A stretch of 11,401 nucleotides of DNA from Bifidobacterium breve (GTDB lineage: Bacteria > Actinomycetota > Acidimicrobiia > Acidimicrobiales > Ilumatobacteraceae), in assembly GCA_945869715.1 (NCBI GenBank), contig CAMBPP010000037.1:1-11401 (forward strand). Reading direction: 5' to 3'. The notes under the pieces were generated by a model that worked only from the letters and a program-made list of their open reading frames with translations, was not told the origin of the DNA and searched no databases. The translations under genes were made by a program, and so were the position numbers. Positions 7,468-11,401 of the stretch are shown piece after piece. Every line of letters begins with the position of its first letter. Within the stretch, counting starts at the first letter, position 1.

Positions 7468-8604
7468 TTATTGTTTCAGCCCGCCACCGTATTTTTGAAG
7501 CACCTTGAGCGCCTCGTCGAGGGTCTTTACGGGAATCACTGCAAGTGACTTCCCCGCCGTTGCTTTTGCGTCGGCAATTTCTGCCTCAGACTGCGCAGCA
7601 GGCACAAGAAACACCTTCGCCCCCGACGCTTTCACTGCAACTGTCTTTTGATGCAGTGCCCCAATTGCACCAACATTGCCATTTTCGTCGATGGTTCCAG
7701 TTGTTGCCACCTTGATGTTTCCCGCTAGTGCGCCGGGAGTGAGCTCATCAAGAAGCGACAGCGCAAAAGCAAGACCAGCCGACGGCCCACCAATGGTGTC
7801 GGTGTCAATGTCTACTTCAAAAGGAACATCGACAGTGCGCGTATCGGCTGGCACAAAGCCAATAATGGCTCGGCTGGGTTCACCTGGGCTTGGTATGAGT
7901 CGTACCTTCACTTCGCGACGTGATTTGTTGGCATCGCTATTCAAATCGTGAATGGTAAGAGTGACCACTGAATCGAGTCGAGCGCCTTTCATTGCCTTAA
8001 GTAAGACATCGAGGGTAGGCGTCGGCTCTCCATTGACCGCATCGATGACATTGCCTGGTTCCAAGATCTTGCATGCGGAATCGGCAGTAGGGGCTTCATT
8101 GCAAATGACTTGCTCCAAAATAACCGCGCCATACTGGAACGACACCTCGTAACCCAATCGCTTTAACGCAACATATTCAGCTATTTGCTTCGCACCAATC
8201 ATCGCTTGGTAACCCAAACGGCGCAGTGCGGTGGGGTTTGTATCGCCAAAGCGTTGCTTTTTCGTCTGCACATTGATGTCGGCGTCGACCCAACCCACAA
8301 AACTCTCTAGTGCGGTGAGTTGCGTTCCAAATGCGGTGACAAAAAGAAAGGGGTTTTCTGATGTGTAGCGTTTCGCGCCATCAAATGAGAGACGCGGCCC
8401 CACGGCATTGGTTTCACCTGGGGCAGTTTCCCAACGTTGAACAGGCATTGACCCCGACACCACAATGGCTAAAGGTGCGAGCCATGCCAAAGTGACAATG
8501 GGTAAGGCCCACCACAAACGCTTGTGTGGTGTGGCAGGTTGCGGCGGTGGAGGTACCATTACAGGCATCGTGCTCAATAGTTTCTCCGGGTTTAACTCAG
8601 TCAT
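7468..8604 (-). CDS. PDZ domain Lon-like membrane-anchored serine protease (YlbL type)
   Basis: A 378-residue protein from ATG 8602-8604 (MTELNPEK...), preceded by GAGAGCGAT as a weak Shine-Dalgarno; the open frame reaches 8724, but the extra 40 residues look like read-through of the upstream region. A Pro-rich cytoplasmic N-terminus (residues 14-26) is followed by one membrane helix at 31-51, so most of the protein should be outside the membrane. A PDZ-like domain spans about 155-235 (GYEVSFQYGAVILEQV, EPGNVIDAVNGEPT). The C-terminal part is a Lon-type proteolytic domain with the Ser-Lys dyad: Ser275 in IGGPSAG and Lys320 in GALHQKTVAV, with the Lon-like TGTIDENGNVGAIG between them. Substrates are unknown. 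In actinobacteria this protein is encoded next to UPF0182 (Rv3194c/Rv3193c); here the DivIVA-like gene lies between. The divergent membrane gene begins about 55 nt away. Confidence 0.92.
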   Translation of the reverse strand: MTELNPEKLLSTMPVMVPPPPQPATPHKRLWWALPIVTLAWLAPLAIVVSGSMPVQRWETAPGETNAVGPRLSFDGAKRYTSENPFLFVTAFGTQLTALESFVGWVDADINVQTKKQRFGDTNPTALRRLGYQAMIGAKQIAEYVALKRLGYEVSFQYGAVILEQVICNEAPTADSACKILEPGNVIDAVNGEPTPTLDVLLKAMKGARLDSVVTLTIHDLNSDANKSRREVKVRLIPSPGEPSRAIIGFVPADTRTVDVPFEVDIDTDTIGGPSAGLAFALSLLDELTPGALAGNIKVATTGTIDENGNVGAIGALHQKTVAVKASGAKVFLVPAAQSEAEIADAKATAGKSLAVIPVKTLDEALKVLQKYGGGLKQ

Positions 8605-8659
8605 ATCGCTCTCGATTGTTGCACTCTCGAATAGTGATGTCACCATACGAGCAGTTGTC

Positions 8660-8947
8660 GTGGCCTTCCTCGCCTGCATTGCCATCTTTCTTCTGGGCCG
8701 AGGCGGCACGGCACAAAACCTCATCGATAAGTTCTTAAATAATGGCTCAAAAAGAGTTCCTCAGCCACTTCTTGTGCGTGTTGACCGGCGCCAACAGCCT
8801 CTCTACGAAGAATCCACCCCCGCACACAAAGCCCAGTCGTCGGCATTATTGCTGGCTATTGCCATCGCGGTTGGGGCCACATTGGCCTTTGCGCTCTCTT
8901 TCGTCGTCAGCGCAGCTGTTGGTTCCATTACAGGGTTGCTGAAGTAA
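8660..8947 (+). CDS. Small two-helix membrane protein, function unknown
   Basis: About 96 residues from a GTG at 8660-8662; I do not recognise the family. A first hydrophobic segment starts almost at once (AFLACIAIFLLG), followed by a polar, basic stretch of about 50 residues (NLIDKFLNNGSKRV to STPAHKAQSS). A second long hydrophobic helix follows (ALLLAIAIAVGATLAFALSFVVSAAVG), so both ends should be on the same side of the membrane with a polar loop between. The open frame extends left to 8465 but there overlaps the oppositely oriented protease gene and loses hydrophobic character, so I place the start in the divergent gap. No good Shine-Dalgarno is seen and a nearby non-ATG start is possible. 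The HEAT-repeat gene follows after 25 nt on the same strand and may share its transcript. Confidence 0.6.
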   Translation: MAFLACIAIFLLGRGGTAQNLIDKFLNNGSKRVPQPLLVRVDRRQQPLYEESTPAHKAQSSALLLAIAIAVGATLAFALSFVVSAAVGSITGLLK

Positions 8948-8972
8948 AAGCATTCTTCGCGCGCCACTCGCC

Positions 8973-9560
8973 ATGCAAGCCCACGAAGTTTTACTCGCCA
9001 GCCATGAAGGCAACCATGAATTGCTTCGCGCAGCCTTCGCTCACACCAGCGACCATCTGCGCTCGCTCGCACTGCACGGGCTCTTAAAAAACAATGCTCT
9101 CACTGACGAGCACATTCGTTTTGCCGAAGAAGACCCGTCGCGATTAGTGCGCCACCGTTTGGCCCAACTCGGCGCACTTGAACCACGCATCAACCTCTCT
9201 TTACTTTTGCATGATGTCGATTTTGCGGTCGCCGAAACTGCTGCATGGTCGTTAGGCGAACGAGTCGACGTCACTCCTGAAGAATTTGCTTTACTGCTAG
9301 AAGGTGGTGCACACCACGACCACGCCATCGTTCGCGAATCATGTATTGCGGCATTAGGAGCCATCGGCGACCAACGAGCCGTGCCTATCATCTTGCTTGG
9401 TTGCGCCGATAAACCGGCAGTGCGGCGGCGTGCCATTTTGGCCCTCGCCCCCTTCGACGGACCAGAAATAACGGCAGCACTGGAAAAAGCTCTCCTCGAC
9501 CGCGATTGGCAGGTTCGCCAAGCCGCTGAAGACCTACTCGCCATTGAAAACGAGCAGTAG
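8973..9560 (+). CDS. HEAT-repeat (PBS-lyase-like) protein
   Basis: A 195-residue soluble protein made of paired helices with the HEAT/PBS-lyase repeat pattern. Repeat-like units include LRSLALHGLL (about residue 29), VRHRLAQLGAL (about 58), VAETAAWSLGE (about 84), VRESCIAALGAIGDQRAVPIIL (about 119-140), VRRRAILALAPF (about 149) and VRQAAEDLLAIE (about 180). The Arg at the start of the second helix and the GxxxA-type spacing are typical. Such proteins usually form protein-binding scaffolds; the lyase function of the phycobilisome members should not be assumed. The ATG at 8973 is the first plausible start, without a clear Shine-Dalgarno, 25 nt after the small membrane protein's stop. Coupling to that gene and a role as its cytoplasmic partner are inference. 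Confidence 0.8.
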   Translation: MQAHEVLLASHEGNHELLRAAFAHTSDHLRSLALHGLLKNNALTDEHIRFAEEDPSRLVRHRLAQLGALEPRINLSLLLHDVDFAVAETAAWSLGERVDVTPEEFALLLEGGAHHDHAIVRESCIAALGAIGDQRAVPIILLGCADKPAVRRRAILALAPFDGPEITAALEKALLDRDWQVRQAAEDLLAIENEQ

Positions 9561-9600
9561 TTCACAACTATTCGTCTCAAAATGCCAACACATACTCTGA

Positions 9601-9617
9601 GCTAGAGAAGTTCTAAC
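9601..9617. promoter_or_regulatory. Imperfect palindrome before the Rieske gene, possible TetR operator
   Basis: GCTAGA and TCTAAC flank GAAGT, with five of six positions complementary. The element lies 8 nt before the oxygenase ATG, where binding by the co-encoded TetR protein could block transcription or translation. Arms this short occur by chance, so this is only a candidate. Confidence 0.2.
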
Positions 9618-9625
9618 GTAAAGCC

Positions 9626-10879
9626 ATGGATGCTGAACTGATTGAACGACTCACTCGTGAAATGGAAGCGCAATTTGCTCGTCCGGGCGAACCCGCTGGC
9701 TTCCCCAAGTTCCACGATATTTCAGTCGATAGATACATCACCGACGAGTTCTATGACCTTGAACGCAAACATCTATGGTCAAAAGTTTGGGTCATGGCGG
9801 GTCGTGCGGAAGATATTCCCAACCCTGGTGACTACTTCACATTCGGCGACTTGAAAGTTCCCATTGTTGTTGTGCGCGGTAACGACATGAAGGTGCGCGC
9901 CTATTACAACACCTGCCAACACCGTGGTGCACCTGTTGTGCGCGACAAAATGGGATGTGCCAATCAACTTCGTTGCCAGTACCACGGTTGGGTGTACAGC
10001 ATCGACGACGGAAGCCTCGTCAGCATTCCCGACGAACGCGACTTCATTGGTTTTTGTCGCGAAGACAAATTTCTCACCACCATTTCCTGCGATGTTTGGC
10101 AAGGCTGGGTTTTTGTAAATCAAGATCCCAACGCCGCATCACTTCAAGAGTGGTTCGGCGTTCCCTTTGCACAAATGGAAGAACTTGCCGGTGAAGAACT
10201 ACGCGCAGTTGGCCCCCGCAGCATGACCATTCCTTGCAACTGGAAAGTCACAGCAGAAGCATTTTTTGAGGTCTATCACTTCAAATTCATTCATGACCGT
10301 GGTGGCTGGTCTGCACTCGACAACCGCGGCGCAACTATGGGACTTTTTCCGAACGGTTGTAGTCGCATGGTCTCTCCTTTTTCTAAAAAGGCAGTGGAAA
10401 TGCGCGGCATGAAAGATTGGTCAGACTTTCAAAAATTTTCCGACCCTCGGTTCATCGATATCCCCACGGTCAACAACCTCATTCGCTCTACCAGCACTGC
10501 ATTCAGTTTGTTCCCCAACCTCATTGCGCCAGTTGCTGCTTATGGCTACCCCTTTCTCATGTTCTGGCCCATTGATAAAAAAACCACGCGCCTCGACTGG
10601 GTGCACTACGCACCAAAAGATTGGGAAGGCGATGAGTTACCGCCACATTGGCAACAGCGCATGGATGAATTCGACTACATCATGGACGAAGACAAGCGCA
10701 ACATGGCGCCAATGCAAGAGTCACTCGAGTCGCCTGCAATGAAAGGCATCGTGGTGAACTACCAAGAGCGTCGTATTTGGAACTTCCATGAACAAATCGA
10801 CCGCATGATTGGCATTGAAAATATTCCTGAGCACATGCGCGTACAGCAATTACTTGCTCCGTACATTGAGCGCGAGTAA
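9626..10879 (+). CDS. Rieske [2Fe-2S] non-haem iron oxygenase, alpha subunit
   Basis: A 417-residue oxygenase of the ring-hydroxylating alpha-subunit family. The Rieske cluster ligands are Cys97 and His99 (CQHRG) and Cys117 and His120 (CQYHGW), with the expected spacing. The catalytic domain carries CNWKVTAEAFFEVYHFKFIH, giving His218 and His223 as iron ligands, with Asp356 (DEDKRN, eight residues before Gln364) as the third. The residue that bridges electrons between subunits is Glu215 (FEVYH) instead of the Asp of naphthalene dioxygenase, as known for carnitine monooxygenase CntA. These enzymes hydroxylate or demethylate aromatic, steroid or quaternary-amine substrates using electrons from a reductase; no reductase, ferredoxin or beta subunit gene is in the window, and the substrate cannot be assigned. 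ATG 9626 lacks a strong Shine-Dalgarno. The stop overlaps the TetR start as TAATG. Confidence 0.93.
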   Translation: MDAELIERLTREMEAQFARPGEPAGFPKFHDISVDRYITDEFYDLERKHLWSKVWVMAGRAEDIPNPGDYFTFGDLKVPIVVVRGNDMKVRAYYNTCQHRGAPVVRDKMGCANQLRCQYHGWVYSIDDGSLVSIPDERDFIGFCREDKFLTTISCDVWQGWVFVNQDPNAASLQEWFGVPFAQMEELAGEELRAVGPRSMTIPCNWKVTAEAFFEVYHFKFIHDRGGWSALDNRGATMGLFPNGCSRMVSPFSKKAVEMRGMKDWSDFQKFSDPRFIDIPTVNNLIRSTSTAFSLFPNLIAPVAAYGYPFLMFWPIDKKTTRLDWVHYAPKDWEGDELPPHWQQRMDEFDYIMDEDKRNMAPMQESLESPAMKGIVVNYQERRIWNFHEQIDRMIGIENIPEHMRVQQLLAPYIERE

Positions 10880-11401
10880 TGCCTGAATCGCTCATTCCTC
10901 AGCCACAACAACGGTCAAAATCCACTGTTGACATTGTGTTGAAGGCAGTCATTAAACGGCTTGAGGAAAGCGGCGAATCTCATCTCACCATCGATGACAT
11001 TCTCTTAGAAACTGGCGTATCAAAAGGGTCGCTGTACCATCACTTTGGCGACCGCGAAGGTCTCATTTATGCAGCGCGAATTGCTCAGTACAGTTCTTAC
11101 CTTGAGACTGATTCTGGGGAATTGCGTCATGGTCTCTTGACCTGCACTACGTTCAACCAATTCGTCAAAAATTTACTTGGCCTCACTATTTTGAGCGTGA
11201 AAAAAAATGAACGCAAAATACGTGCGATGCGTCTCAACGCAATCTCAAGTGCATATGGTCGCCCAGACCTGTGGTACGCGTTACAAGAAAAACAACACCA
11301 GTACACCAATGCCATCACCGAGGTTTTTGAATATGGTCAAAAAATGGGCTGGGTGCGCACCGACATCACTGCTCATGCACTTGGTGTGTTTGTACAGGGC
11401 C
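10879..11401 (+). CDS. TetR/AcrR-family transcriptional regulator, C-terminus cut by the window end
   Basis: Starting from the ATG at 10879-10881, the frame is open for 174 codons to the end of the window. Residues 19-66 form the DNA-binding domain: AVIKRLEESGESHLTIDDILLETG, then the recognition helix GVSKGSLYHHFGDREGL, whose SLYHHF core is typical of TetR proteins. The rest is the helical ligand-binding and dimerisation domain, with EVFEYGQKMGWVRTDI near residues 150-165 in the usual position. Full members are about 190-220 residues, so only the last helices are missing. Its start codon shares one base with the oxygenase stop (TAATG), so the two are translationally coupled. It probably represses this operon until a substrate or product binds; the ligand is unknown. 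Confidence 0.92.
   Translation, partial: MPESLIPQPQQRSKSTVDIVLKAVIKRLEESGESHLTIDDILLETGVSKGSLYHHFGDREGLIYAARIAQYSSYLETDSGELRHGLLTCTTFNQFVKNLLGLTILSVKKNERKIRAMRLNAISSAYGRPDLWYALQEKQHQYTNAITEVFEYGQKMGWVRTDITAHALGVFVQG

Noticed and set aside
8465..8659. N-terminal extension of the small membrane protein
   Set aside because: It overlaps the protease gene head-on by about 140 nt and the residues (Gly/Cys/His/Ser-rich) look like a shadow of the protease N-terminus.
9041..9580. 179-residue minus-strand frame
   Set aside because: It is antisense to the HEAT-repeat gene, whose regular repeats show which strand codes.

Overview
The window is most likely from a chromosome of an actinobacterium, probably in or near the Acidimicrobiia. 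Three things point there: a large UPF0182 membrane protein next to a PDZ/Lon-like (YlbL-type) protease, a DivIVA-like coiled-coil protein, and frequent GTG starts. Base composition looks moderate for Actinomycetota, as in streamlined aquatic lineages; this placement is inference. There is no insertion sequence, integrase, CRISPR array or other clear sign of a mobile element.

Left block (1-2150, minus strand): an RlmI-type rRNA methyltransferase cut by the window edge, a SnoaL/NTF2-like protein and a pyridoxamine-phosphate-oxidase-fold protein form a tight three-gene run. Upstream of it lie an intrinsic terminator, an initiator tRNA-fMet(CAT) and the DNA-3-methyladenine glycosylase I gene (tag). 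The tag reading frame runs 23 nt into the tRNA and stops in its D-arm. A small coiled-coil protein (2185-2574, plus) is divergent from tag.

Central block (2589-8604, minus strand): in transcription order, a PDZ/Lon-like serine protease, a DivIVA-like coiled-coil protein with an unusual Cys/His-rich C-terminus, and a 988-residue UPF0182 membrane protein. UPF0182 next to a PDZ/Lon-like protease is a known actinobacterial arrangement (Rv3193c/Rv3194c in Mycobacterium tuberculosis). Here a DivIVA-like protein lies between them, which suggests a cell-envelope or polar module. A strong imperfect hairpin sits between the protease and DivIVA-like genes.

Right block (8660-11401, plus strand): a small two-helix membrane protein, a HEAT-repeat protein, a Rieske non-haem-iron oxygenase alpha subunit and a TetR-family regulator cut by the window end. 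The oxygenase stop and the regulator start overlap (TAATG), so they form an operon that probably handles an aromatic, quaternary-amine or similar substrate.

The best candidate for something little described is the DivIVA-like protein: its C-terminal Cys/His cluster resembles the one in phage Mu gpF-like head-morphogenesis domains, and its gene lies between a membrane protease gene and a giant membrane protein gene. The tag/tRNA overlap is the second most interesting observation.
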